This document shows, piece by piece, positions 1 through 8,134 of a stretch of DNA of 23,429 nt. The notes under the pieces are model-generated. The model saw nothing but the letters and a program-made list of their open reading frames with translations. It did not search any database and was not told where the DNA came from. The position numbers and the translations under genes were made by a program. Source of the DNA: an uncultured Fibrobacter sp. (lineage in GTDB: Bacteria > Fibrobacterota > Fibrobacteria > Fibrobacterales > Fibrobacteraceae); the NCBI RefSeq assembly GCF_900316465.1, contig NZ_ONDD01000033.1:1-23429 (forward strand), written 5' to 3'. Position 1 is the stretch's first letter. Each line of letters starts with the position of its first letter.

Positions 1-481
1 GGTAGTCCTTCTGCTTTTCAAATGCCTTGGAAAGCCCGATAAGGTAGGCTTTTGTCACCTTCATCAGCGAATCCTTCGACGGCTTTGGCGGAGGAGGTGG
101 CGGCGGGGGCGGTGCCACAGGCTCGGCGGGTGCTTCGACAACGGGTTCCGCGTCTGTCACCACGATCGGTTCCGGCTCTGGCTCCGGTTCAGGTTCCGGC
201 ACGGTATCTTGCACAATATTTGGAATAATCTTGGCGCGAACCACCTTCTTCACGATTTTCTTGACTTCGGGCGGGGGCGGAGGTGGCTGGAGCAGTAATT
301 GCTCCACATGAATCACCTCGGCGTCTTCGCGGGTGGTAACCACCTGCGTTCGCTTCAAGAATCCCCAGGCGTAAAAGCCCGCATGTAGCAATACGGCGAT
401 AACAATGCCAAAACAAAATACACGCCGCATCGTGAACGCGGAATAGGGATTGCGGGAGTTTGATTCAAATTCAAAATTCAT
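1..481 (-). CDS. TonB-family energy transducer, N-terminal part (cut by window edge)
   Basis: Reading leftward from the ATG at 481 the frame stays open to the window edge (160 codons). The protein has a short cytoplasmic N-terminus, one hydrophobic segment at about residues 21-42 containing a His (H33) where TonB proteins keep their functional SxxxH histidine, then a long periplasmic linker rich in Pro and Glu-Pro with two poly-Pro runs. That layout is typical of TonB, which passes proton-motive force from ExbB/ExbD to outer-membrane receptors. The C-terminal receptor-binding domain lies outside the window, so the call rests on architecture. It starts 9 bp after the stop of the outer-membrane barrel gene and has only a weak ribosome site, so it is the fourth gene of the MMPL operon. 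A TonB in this operon links it to outer-membrane iron uptake. ExbB and ExbD are not in the window. Confidence 0.8.
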   Translation of the reverse strand, partial: MNFEFESNSRNPYSAFTMRRVFCFGIVIAVLLHAGFYAWGFLKRTQVVTTREDAEVIHVEQLLLQPPPPPPEVKKIVKKVVRAKIIPNIVQDTVPEPEPEPEPEPIVVTDAEPVVEAPAEPVAPPPPPPPPPKPSKDSLMKVTKAYLIGLSKAFEKQKDY

Positions 482-490
482 TAGGTCTTA

Positions 491-1699
491 TTAGAAGTAG
501 TACTTCGCTTTCGCCCAGATTTCGCGGTTCTTGTCGTAGCCGGCAAGTTGTCCGCGCTTGCCGCCAAAGTGGTCGTAACCGAGCGAAATCATGACTTGGT
601 CGGTAACGGCGTAGTCGCCCGAGGCGCGGCCGTAATAGCCGAGGTTGTCGATGTCGAATACGCCATAGAGCGAAAGTTTGAGCGTGTTGTTCAGCAGTTC
701 CTTTGAAATGCGGAAGGTCATTTCAGAAGAATTCTTTTCGGCGGCCAAGTTGTGCGAATAGTCGGCGATGTACTTGTGCAAATACTGCACCATGAAAGTC
801 CAGTTGTCACCGGCGTACCAGTCGATACCACCGAGCGCATTGAACGTGTTCTTGCGGGCGTAATCGAGGCTGTTGGCATAACCGAGTGCTTCGCCAAAGT
901 ATTCTGCGATTTCGGCACGCAGCACGAATTCGCCGATAGGCATCGACATGTCGCCACCGATCATCGTCATCGATTCATGAATGCCGTGAATGACGACAGA
1001 ATCCATGCTGACGGGTTCTACGACAGAAACGGGCGACTGATTATGCGTATGGAGTGCCGAAATTGAGAAATCCAGATTCGAGAGGAAGAACGAAACTCGC
1101 GTTCCGAAGTCTCCGTTCTTGAATTTGGCATCGGGGCCTTCAGGAAAATCGAGACCCGCTTTCTCGGGCAGATTCGGACGCCAGGGATTGTCTTCGCCGA
1201 GGGGCATCTGGAAGTATCGCGGTACGGGCACGTAAACGATTTCGGCATTCGCGCGCTCGCCGGGGTACTTGATGCGAAAACCGTCAACGGCCATGCGCAT
1301 GTCGTCGTAGTCGCTCGACATGAATTCGGTGTAGTCTACAGGCGAAATCAGGTCGGTGACGCGAAGCCCATCGGCGACGCCCCACACCACAATCTGGCGG
1401 CCCGCGCGAATTTCAAGAAAGTCGTTCTGGTAGTTGAAATACGCCTCTTGCAACTGCACTCCGGTGCGGTCTTCGAGAATGCTGTTGTGCACGCCGTTCA
1501 GGCTGGTGAACAAGTAGGCGTTCTCGTAATCTACGCGAAGTTCTGCGCGCAGGCGCGTCCGCGACGTTGTAAAATCGTGCGGATGCTTTGTCTGCACCGC
1601 ATGATACGTATCCACGAACCCGTTGAATTGAAACGGACTTTCTTGGGCGAAGGCGGTCGCTGCCGCCATTCCGATCGCTAACCACCAGAATTTAGACAT
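491..1699 (-). CDS. Predicted outer-membrane beta-barrel protein (DUF1302/porin-like)
   Basis: 402 residues. A signal peptide covers residues 1-19, ending AFA before Gln. The mature chain is a run of alternating amphipathic strands rich in Tyr, Trp and Phe and ends in YYF, the aromatic C-terminal residue recognised by the BAM machinery. A segment with GRQIVVWGVADG followed by SPVDY resembles the GRQ-x-V-x-WG signature I associate with DUF1302-type barrels, which often sit beside MMPL exporters and LolA-like proteins. The start is 2 bp after the stop of the LolA-like gene, with AGAGGA 10 bp upstream. By context it may be the outer-membrane partner of the RND protein, handling a lipid or amphiphile. 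The substrate is unknown. It could instead be a simple porin. Confidence 0.72.
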   Translation of the reverse strand: MSKFWWLAIGMAAATAFAQESPFQFNGFVDTYHAVQTKHPHDFTTSRTRLRAELRVDYENAYLFTSLNGVHNSILEDRTGVQLQEAYFNYQNDFLEIRAGRQIVVWGVADGLRVTDLISPVDYTEFMSSDYDDMRMAVDGFRIKYPGERANAEIVYVPVPRYFQMPLGEDNPWRPNLPEKAGLDFPEGPDAKFKNGDFGTRVSFFLSNLDFSISALHTHNQSPVSVVEPVSMDSVVIHGIHESMTMIGGDMSMPIGEFVLRAEIAEYFGEALGYANSLDYARKNTFNALGGIDWYAGDNWTFMVQYLHKYIADYSHNLAAEKNSSEMTFRISKELLNNTLKLSLYGVFDIDNLGYYGRASGDYAVTDQVMISLGYDHFGGKRGQLAGYDKNREIWAKAKYYF

Positions 1700-1701
1700 T
1701 G

Positions 1702-2484
1702 CTAGAGTCCTCTTTCCAAGCGCGGAACGGTGAATGTCTTTGCGTCAACCGGAATGTTGAACTTGATGTCGCCAAATTCGAGGATAGTCTTGTGGTTGGC
1801 CTGCACGTTTTCCATGGTCATCTTGCCAATGGCCCAGAAACCATCCACCTGCACGACGTTTTCGACCTTCAGCAAACGGTGCAGTTTGCCAAGCTTGTCG
1901 TAGTATTCCACCTTGGCGGCAATCAGGCAATCCTTGCGGATCCAAGAAATTTTCTTCGAGAAAATTTCGTCGCCCTTTTTCGGAACGGATTCCACAACCC
2001 AGCAGTCTATGCCATTGACTTTTTCTTCGCGCACGAATGTATGCGTGTCTTCGTCAATGTTGCGCTGACCCACATCGTCGTAAGTGAAGTCGGAGCCCAT
2101 GAAGTAATCCGTCTTGGAACTCTTTCCGCTAATGCGGCGCGTCTTTTTCATGGCGGGCAGGTAAAGCCACTTGTCGTCATCCTTGTTGATGTTGTCGTAA
2201 TCGACCGTCAGGAATCCCGTGCCCTTCACGTCGTTGGGGTAGCGGAAGAACATAATCTGCTTGGTGTCCTTGCCCACGTCCATAGCAAACGAGGTGATCT
2301 TGCGTTCGCGCTTGCTGCCGCTCTTGTTTACGAGTGTCATCGAAAGTTCGGAACTACGCGTGTCGCCATCGGGGCGGTCGTGTACCTTCTGTATAATGTC
2401 GCGGCCGGTTAAAGTTTCTGCGCACACCATGGCGCTTAATGCGACAACGATTGTCGCGGCTGTTTTTGCAATTTTCATTGTCAT
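1702..2484 (-). CDS. LolA-like outer-membrane lipoprotein-sorting family protein (PF17131-type)
   Basis: 260 residues with a signal peptide ending near VCA-E (about residue 22). The body carries the pattern DDKWLYLPAMKKTRRI followed by FMGSDFTYDD, which I recognise from the LolA_like family. These are periplasmic proteins with an incomplete beta-barrel that can hold a hydrophobic ligand, usually encoded next to MMPL/RND exporters. It probably shuttles a lipid or amphiphilic cargo between the inner-membrane exporter and the barrel encoded next. It is unlikely to be the housekeeping LolA, because it has no LolCDE context and sits within a transporter operon. A good ribosome site (AGGAG, 7 bp upstream) supports the ATG at 2484 over the second ATG two codons later. 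It starts 9 bp after the exporter stop. Confidence 0.78.
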   Translation of the reverse strand: MTMKIAKTAATIVVALSAMVCAETLTGRDIIQKVHDRPDGDTRSSELSMTLVNKSGSKRERKITSFAMDVGKDTKQIMFFRYPNDVKGTGFLTVDYDNINKDDDKWLYLPAMKKTRRISGKSSKTDYFMGSDFTYDDVGQRNIDEDTHTFVREEKVNGIDCWVVESVPKKGDEIFSKKISWIRKDCLIAAKVEYYDKLGKLHRLLKVENVVQVDGFWAIGKMTMENVQANHKTILEFGDIKFNIPVDAKTFTVPRLERGL

Positions 2485-2493
2485 GATTTTCTC

Positions 2494-4869
2494 CTATTTT
2501 CCAAAAATCTTGAATTTCTTGATCAAAAGCGGTGTTACGAACAGGTCGGCGAGCAATGCCGAGACAAGGCCGATAAACACCACGAAACCGAAGTTGAACA
2601 TTTGCGTTGCCTTCGAGGTGGTAAAGCCTGCGAAGGTTGCCACCATGATGATGGTGGTCATCACGAGGGCCGGGCCCGCCGTGCGGAACACGCAGAGAAT
2701 GGACTCGCGGTAATCCTTGTTGCGGTCAAATTCCACATGCCCGTGGTTGATAAAGTGAATCGTGTCATCCACCGAGAGACCGATAATCATCGGGATGAGC
2801 GTTGCGGTCATCATATCAAGCGGAATGTTGGTAAGACCGAGGTAACCGCCTACGAAAATACCCGGCGCAATGTTCGGAATCATGCCGATAAGGCCCGTGC
2901 GCACACTGCCGAAGACAATCATCAAGAGAATCGCCACAATCACCACAGAAATCAGGAACGATGTCATCTGGCCTACTTCCAGGTACTGCTGCATGGCGGT
3001 GAATTGCGGCAAGTTACCCACGGCAGTCACCTTCGCGTCCGGATAAAGCTTGCGTGCGAAATTCTGCAAGTCCTCGATTTCCTTCTGGAGTTCGTTGGAG
3101 TTGTAGCTTGAAATTTCAATCATCAGGCGGAGCTTCCTGTAATCGTAATCCATCCAGTAGCTTGCTTCGCTGCCGCCCGCGTTTTCGTAGAGCAAAAGCA
3201 GCTGAGCGACTTCTTCTTCCGTTTCGGGAATGGCGTATTTATCCTGACGGTTCTCGTTCAGCGTGCGGTCCAAATCCTTGACGATGTCAAGAATGGAGGT
3301 GGAGCGCTTGGTGAGCGGGTACTTCCCGGCATGTTCCTGCAACTGTTCTAACTTTTTCAGGTTCTCAACTTCCTTGGCCTTGTCGTTTGTACCAAAGTCA
3401 ATCACCATGTCGTAAGAGTAGAAGCTTCCGATTTCGGATTCTGCCACGTAGAGCATCTTGTTCACGTATTCGACCTTGCGGCCCATGGTGCGTTCCACGT
3501 CAAAGGCGGGTTCTATCTTGGTGAGCCCGAAAACAGAAATTGCAGTTACGATGGCGAATACAATCGCAATCGGCTTGCCGTGCCCGAGAACGAATTTGCC
3601 GATAGAATCGAGAATGATTCCCATGCACGTGTCGCCGCGTTCAAGCACCTTGGCGTTCGGCTTCTTGTCTTTACCGAAACTCAGGAGAATCGGCGAAACC
3701 GTCAGCGCCACAAGCAAAATGAACGCAATCGCAATCGACGAGAGAATGCCCACGGAGCGAATCGGCTTGAGCATCACCGAAAGGAAACTGAGCAACGCGA
3801 CAATCGTAGTAAGGCCCGAGAACAGCACCGACCAGCCCGTTTCACGCATCGCGTAAAGCACCGAATCCTTGCGCTTGCCCGTAAGCATCATGTTCTTGCG
3901 GAAGAAAGAATTGATGTGAATGTTGTATGCAATCGAGACGGCAAAGGCCAAAATCACGGGCACCATGATGTTGGTTACGTCCATGTAAAGGCCAAGGTAA
4001 CCCACCAGGCCGAATGTCATGATGACACCCGCAAAAGTCGTAATCAGCGGAGAGACAATTCCGCGGAGCGAACGTGTCACGAGGAACATCACGATGATGG
4101 CGCAGAGAATGGTCATGATGAAAATGCGGCCCATTTCCTGACCGATGTAAGTCATCTTCTCGAAGCTCAAGTAAGGCATGCCCGTAGCGCGCGGATTCAG
4201 CGGTGCATACTTTTCCTTCGCGATGATTGCAGCCGTTTCGCGACCCGTTTTCATGTCGGGGGCTTCCGCCTTTTCACCCTTCGCTTCGCCTTCGGCCTTC
4301 CACACGGAATCTTCGGGGAAGGGGCGCAGCTTGATGTTGATGAATGCCTGCTTGCGGTCTGTTGAAATCAGTTTCTTCGCCAGTTCCGGCTTGTCGGCCA
4401 GACGCTTCTCGATTTCAGCGAGGCCCGCCTCGTCTGTCGGGATTTCTTCGGGCACAATCTGCGTGATTTCCATGCCCTCTTCGGTGCCGAGCATGTATTC
4501 CAAATCGGCAATCGAAGTTGCCTTGCCGTCGGAATACGAGAGGCTGTCGCGCAGTTCGTTCGAAAGCTCGCGCAAAAGCTTCAGGTTGTCCGGCGTTAAG
4601 ATGGAATGGTCGCTTTCGACCAGCACGCCCACGAAATAGTCGTTCCCGAAAGTTTCCTTGAACTTGTCCGTTTCGACAAGCATCGGGTCGCCCTCGATAA
4701 AGTAGCTGTCCCACGAGGCCTCGACGTAGATTTTTTTCATGCCCACGACCGAAACCGCGAGCAAAACGATAAATGCCACCAGCAAAATGGTGCGGTGACC
4801 GAGCAAAAATTCGCCAAAACGGCCGAATCGCTCGTTGATTTTTTCAATGTTGATCTTTGGTAGGCTCAT
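2494..4869 (-). CDS. MMPL/RND-superfamily exporter (HAE3-like), first of two paralogues
   Basis: 791 residues. Two MMPL halves are visible: each has one N-terminal membrane helix, a large periplasmic domain and a block of about five helices. The second block has GLSVDDTIHFINH, with adjacent acids D701/D702 in the position of the RND proton relay. The first block has AVSIAYNIHIN at the matching place and lacks the acid pair. The family exports or moves lipids, sterol-like compounds and amphiphiles; MmpL4/5 of mycobacteria export siderophores. I chose the ATG at 4869 because AGAGGA lies 6 bp upstream. An in-frame ATG at 4896 would add nine charged residues but falls inside the predicted -10 element. 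This is the lead gene of an operon ending in TonB. The substrate is not evident; lipid, siderophore or metallophore export are all possible. Confidence 0.85.
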   Translation of the reverse strand: MSLPKINIEKINERFGRFGEFLLGHRTILLVAFIVLLAVSVVGMKKIYVEASWDSYFIEGDPMLVETDKFKETFGNDYFVGVLVESDHSILTPDNLKLLRELSNELRDSLSYSDGKATSIADLEYMLGTEEGMEITQIVPEEIPTDEAGLAEIEKRLADKPELAKKLISTDRKQAFINIKLRPFPEDSVWKAEGEAKGEKAEAPDMKTGRETAAIIAKEKYAPLNPRATGMPYLSFEKMTYIGQEMGRIFIMTILCAIIVMFLVTRSLRGIVSPLITTFAGVIMTFGLVGYLGLYMDVTNIMVPVILAFAVSIAYNIHINSFFRKNMMLTGKRKDSVLYAMRETGWSVLFSGLTTIVALLSFLSVMLKPIRSVGILSSIAIAFILLVALTVSPILLSFGKDKKPNAKVLERGDTCMGIILDSIGKFVLGHGKPIAIVFAIVTAISVFGLTKIEPAFDVERTMGRKVEYVNKMLYVAESEIGSFYSYDMVIDFGTNDKAKEVENLKKLEQLQEHAGKYPLTKRSTSILDIVKDLDRTLNENRQDKYAIPETEEEVAQLLLLYENAGGSEASYWMDYDYRKLRLMIEISSYNSNELQKEIEDLQNFARKLYPDAKVTAVGNLPQFTAMQQYLEVGQMTSFLISVVIVAILLMIVFGSVRTGLIGMIPNIAPGIFVGGYLGLTNIPLDMMTATLIPMIIGLSVDDTIHFINHGHVEFDRNKDYRESILCVFRTAGPALVMTTIIMVATFAGFTTSKATQMFNFGFVVFIGLVSALLADLFVTPLLIKKFKIFGK

Positions 4870-5028
4870 TGTATCCTCTTTTTTTTTGCGGTGCAAAAAT
4901 AGGGACTTGGACCTAAAATTTCTACTCCAAATGGTTTTGTGAAAAACCGAACGGACTGTAAATCGTTCTGGATTCCCCGAAGTCCATTTGGAGCGGTTTT
5001 TGAGGCGTTTTTCGGCTACTTTTGGCGC
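4870..5028. promoter_or_regulatory. Divergent control region between the MMPL-TonB operon and feoAB, with two bipartite boxes
   Basis: Each promoter carries a copy of the box TTYGG-N15-TTTGGAG. The minus-strand copy is at 4920-4951 (TTCGG at 4951-4947, TTTGGAGTAGAA at 4931-4920), followed after 23 bp by TATTTT at 4901-4896. The plus-strand copy is at 4967-4998 (TCTGG at 4967, TTTGGAG at 4987-4993), followed after 23 bp by TACTTT at 5017-5022. The 10-bp arms CTCCAAATGG (4925-4934) and CCATTTGGAG (4984-4993) form an inverted repeat. Neither promoter has a consensus -35, which suggests both need an activator. The feoA ATG begins 6 bp after its candidate -10, so the transcript may have little or no leader. 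Confidence 0.55.
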
Positions 5029-5280
5029 ATGAAAAATGCTGATTTTGTTGACCGTTTGAGCCTCGCCGAAATGGGCGAGAATCGTTGCGGGACGGTCGCT
5101 CAGATCGAGGGCGATTCCCGCTTTATTTCAAGAATTGTTTCTATCGGGCTTACGCCGGGTTCTGCCTTTACACTCCTCAAGAATGACGGACGCTCGCCGG
5201 TGCTCGTTTTTTGCCGCGATACGGTTATTGCCGTCAATCATAAGGAAAGTTCACAGATTTTTGTCAAGGTGGAATTGTAA
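5029..5280 (+). CDS. feoA: FeoA, ferrous iron transport accessory protein
   Basis: 83 residues, the usual FeoA size. It shows the SH3-like FeoA pattern: RLSLAEMGENRCGTVAQI, then RIVSIGLTPGSAFTLL, then a closing strand ending IFVKVEL. FeoA is a cytosolic partner needed for FeoB to take up Fe2+. I chose the ATG at 5029 because the extra 30 residues in frame from 4939 do not look like FeoA and would overlap the control box and candidate -10. No Shine-Dalgarno sequence precedes 5029, and the candidate -10 (5017-5022) ends 6 bp before it, so translation may be leaderless. feoB begins 2 bp after the stop. Confidence 0.9.
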   Translation: MKNADFVDRLSLAEMGENRCGTVAQIEGDSRFISRIVSIGLTPGSAFTLLKNDGRSPVLVFCRDTVIAVNHKESSQIFVKVEL

Positions 5281-5282
5281 AA

Positions 5283-7322
5283 ATGAGCGAAATCAAGACT
5301 ATTGCTTTGCTCGGACAGCCTAATTCTGGTAAATCGACGCTTTTTAACAACCTTACGGGGCTTCACCAGCGCGTGGGCAACTGGCCCGGCAAAACGGTGG
5401 AACAGGCCGAAGGTGAATTTGTTTTTGACGGTACGACATATAAAGTAATTGACCTTCCGGGCAGTTACGGGCTTTCGGCAAACTCCGAAGAAGAAGTCGT
5501 GACCCGCGACTACATTCAGAGTGGTAAGGCGGATCTCGTGTGTATTCTGGTGGATGCGTCGCAGCTGGAACGCAGCCTTTACATGCTGGCGGATTTTGTG
5601 GGCATTCGCATGCCTGTGATGCTGGTGCTCAACATGATGGATGTGGCCGAAGCGGCGGGCAAGAAGATTGACGTGGCTGCGATTGAAAAGCGCCTCGGCG
5701 TTCCGGTGCTTGGTTTTAGCGCAGCCGAAACAGAGCGTTATCCTGATTTTTTCAAGAAGATGGTTTCGGCCATCAAGACGCCTGTTTGCCTTGATAGCGG
5801 GAGCCTGCGCGAGGAACTCGTCGGTGAAAAATCAAATGGGGAAGATGTCGTAAGCCGCATCGAGGCGGCCTTGGGTGACTTTGAATACGGCGTATGCGAA
5901 AAAATCTGGATTGCAGAAAAGCTCCTCGAAAAAGACAAACTCATTTGCGGTGTGGTGAATGAAATGCTTCCGTTCGCCCGCAAAAATGCGATTGACGCGA
6001 TTCTCAATAGCGAAGAAGGACGTGACGGCGGCATTCTCACCGGTGAGGCCAAGTACCGCTGGGTTTCGAAAATCGTGCGTGAATCGGCGACGCCCAAGTC
6101 CATCGAGAAAGTTTTCAGCAAGTGGGACCGCATCGCGACGCACCATATCAAGGGCAAGTTCTTTGCGTTCGGCATCATGGTTGTATCGCTGATCGCGTGT
6201 ATGATTCTTGCGTTCCCTGGCATGGGAATCGGTTTTGGTTTGCAGCCTGTGCTAGAATCGCTTGCGGAGTGCGTGGGCAATGCGCTCGGCGTCTGGCCTG
6301 TCGTCATTTCGTTTGTCAAGCTAGTTCTGGTTGGCGGTACATGCATAACCATCTGCATGACAAGCTTTATTTTCTCCATCATTTTCGTATTCCGTATTCT
6401 CGAAGAAATCGGTTACATGGCGCGTTTTTCGTATGCGTTCGATAGTTGGCTTTCTCGCCTCGGCTTGCAGGGTAAGGCCATCATGCCGCTGTTCTCCGGA
6501 ATTGGCTGCACGGCGGGTGCGGTTTGCGGTACGCGCGTACTTGATACTCGTGGACAACGCTTGCTTGCGCTCGTTTTGTTGTGGGCGATTCCGTGCGGGA
6601 GTAAGGTGGCGGTGGTGCTGTTCTTGGCGTCAACTTTCTTCGGGTCGGCGGCTCCGCTGTTCGGCATCGGTTACGTGGCGCTGATTTTTGCGAGCTTCTA
6701 TTTGTCTTCGCGCCTGTTTGGCAAAAAACTTGTTCCGCAGAATGAACGCGTGGGTATGATTATGGAACTCCCGCCGTATCACAAGCCGCATTGGAAGATG
6801 ATTGCCGCGATGGTCGGGCGTAGCACCTGGGGCATTTTCAAGAAGGCATTGAAGATGATTTTGATGGTGGCCGCACTTTTCTGGGCGCTCTCTTACGCAG
6901 GAGACGGAAATGTGGAAAATACGCTCCTGTACAAGATTGGCAATGCGATTGAACCTGTGACGATGATTTTCGGAATGCGTTGGGAACTGTTCGTCTCTTA
7001 TTTGGGCGGCATGTTCAGTAAGGAAGCGTCGCTTGGCATCATGAGTACGCTCTTCAACCATACCGGCGAGGCGTTCTCGCTCGTTACCCGCGTGGCGGCG
7101 AGTGAAAACCTGGGCGAGGCTCTTGCGAATACCATCACCAAGCCCGAAGCTCTTGCGTTCCTGTTTGCATCGATGTTCAACGTTCCCTGCGTGCTTGCGA
7201 TGGGCACGACCTACCGCGAGGCAGGTTCGTTTAAGTGGCTTGCGACCATCATGGGGTATTATTTGGCGCTTTCGCTTGGGCTCGCCTTTATCGGCTACCA
7301 CATCGGATTGCTGATTTTCTAA
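5283..7322 (+). CDS. feoB: FeoB, ferrous iron transporter
   Basis: 679 residues in the FeoB layout: an N-terminal GTP-binding domain, a helical linker and a membrane domain with Gate motifs. G1 is GQPNSGKST (11-19), G3 is DLPG near 58-61, G4 is NMMD, and a later SAA sits at the G5 position. The membrane domain holds GIGCTAGAVCGTR (406-418), with C409 and C415. Many FeoB proteins, including that of E. coli, read GCNVP at this place, so this is a divergent subtype. Function: GTP-linked uptake of Fe2+ across the inner membrane; some divergent FeoB proteins are reported to prefer Mn2+. It forms a two-gene operon with feoA. It converges with the ZIP gene with only 8 bp between the stops, and no terminator is visible there. 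Confidence 0.95.
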   Translation: MSEIKTIALLGQPNSGKSTLFNNLTGLHQRVGNWPGKTVEQAEGEFVFDGTTYKVIDLPGSYGLSANSEEEVVTRDYIQSGKADLVCILVDASQLERSLYMLADFVGIRMPVMLVLNMMDVAEAAGKKIDVAAIEKRLGVPVLGFSAAETERYPDFFKKMVSAIKTPVCLDSGSLREELVGEKSNGEDVVSRIEAALGDFEYGVCEKIWIAEKLLEKDKLICGVVNEMLPFARKNAIDAILNSEEGRDGGILTGEAKYRWVSKIVRESATPKSIEKVFSKWDRIATHHIKGKFFAFGIMVVSLIACMILAFPGMGIGFGLQPVLESLAECVGNALGVWPVVISFVKLVLVGGTCITICMTSFIFSIIFVFRILEEIGYMARFSYAFDSWLSRLGLQGKAIMPLFSGIGCTAGAVCGTRVLDTRGQRLLALVLLWAIPCGSKVAVVLFLASTFFGSAAPLFGIGYVALIFASFYLSSRLFGKKLVPQNERVGMIMELPPYHKPHWKMIAAMVGRSTWGIFKKALKMILMVAALFWALSYAGDGNVENTLLYKIGNAIEPVTMIFGMRWELFVSYLGGMFSKEASLGIMSTLFNHTGEAFSLVTRVAASENLGEALANTITKPEALAFLFASMFNVPCVLAMGTTYREAGSFKWLATIMGYYLALSLGLAFIGYHIGLLIF

Positions 7323-7330
7323 GTGAAATT

Positions 7331-8119
7331 TTATAGCGCGCTGTCGAGCACCATCATGAGCGTGAAGCCCACGGCAAAAAGGATGGTGCCGGCATCAAAG
7401 TGCTCGCCTTCGCTGACTTCGGGGAGCATTTCTTCGATTACGACATAAATCATGGCGCCTGCCGCAAGCGAGAGCAGGTAGGGCATGAACGGTGAGAGTG
7501 CCTCAGCCGCAAGCAGCGTGATTAACGCGCCTACAGGTTCTACAGCTCCGGAGAGCGCTCCCAAGGCGAAAGCCTTTTTGCGGGAAGCCCCTTCGGCACG
7601 GAGCGGGAGCGAAACCACCGCCCCTTCAGGGAAATTCTGGATGGCGATGCCTATGGCAAGCGCAAACGCGCCCGAAAGCGTGATGGCGACATTCCCCGAA
7701 AGCCAGCCTGCGAAAACGATACCGACAGCCATGCCCTCGGGCAAGTTGTGCAAAGTTACCGCCAGCGTGAGCATGGTCGTGCGCTTGAGTTTTGCCTTGG
7801 GGCCTTCTGGCGTGGCGCTACCCAAATGCAAGTGCGGTGTTATTTTGTCTAAAATGTACAGGAACAGGATGCCGGCCCAAAATCCGACCGTCGCCGGGAT
7901 GAAGGCCAGTTTGCCCATCGATTCGCTGGCGCTGATGGCGGGCAAAAGCAGGCTCCAGACGGAGGCTGCCACCATAACGCCCGCCGCAAAAGAGAGAAGA
8001 CCCCGCTTGAGATTTTGCCCCATCTGCTTTTTCATAAAGAATACGCAGGCGGCACCGAGAACCGTCCCTAAAAACGGGATGGCAAGACCTTGGGCAATTT
8101 GTAAGACAGGCTCGTTCAT
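7331..8119 (-). CDS. ZIP-family divalent metal transporter (GufA/ZIPB-like)
   Basis: 262 residues, about eight membrane helices. The two hallmark metal-site motifs are present: HNLPEGMAVG in the first half of the core and QNFPEG in the second, matching the HNxPEG / xNxPEG binuclear site of ZIP proteins. The family moves Zn2+, Fe2+, Mn2+ or Cd2+ into the cytoplasm. A short loop with HLHLG before the core could bind metal. It begins 15 bp after the stop of the second MMPL gene without a clear ribosome site, so it is probably translated by coupling. The gene context (Feo, flavodoxin, receptor) favours iron or manganese, but zinc cannot be excluded. Confidence 0.9.
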   Translation of the reverse strand: MNEPVLQIAQGLAIPFLGTVLGAACVFFMKKQMGQNLKRGLLSFAAGVMVAASVWSLLLPAISASESMGKLAFIPATVGFWAGILFLYILDKITPHLHLGSATPEGPKAKLKRTTMLTLAVTLHNLPEGMAVGIVFAGWLSGNVAITLSGAFALAIGIAIQNFPEGAVVSLPLRAEGASRKKAFALGALSGAVEPVGALITLLAAEALSPFMPYLLSLAAGAMIYVVIEEMLPEVSEGEHFDAGTILFAVGFTLMMVLDSAL

Positions 8120-8134
8120 GCCATAAAGATAGTA

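Noticed and set aside
189..416. 75-residue minus-strand frame at the left end
   Set aside because: It lies in another frame of the TonB gene, which is open from 481 to the window edge and has the proper Pro-rich layout.
1699..2412. 237-residue open frame on the plus strand
   Set aside because: Antisense to the LolA-like gene, with no ribosome site or domain.
4939..5028. 30 extra N-terminal residues for FeoA
   Set aside because: They overlap the control box and candidate -10, and FeoA proteins are about 75-85 residues long.
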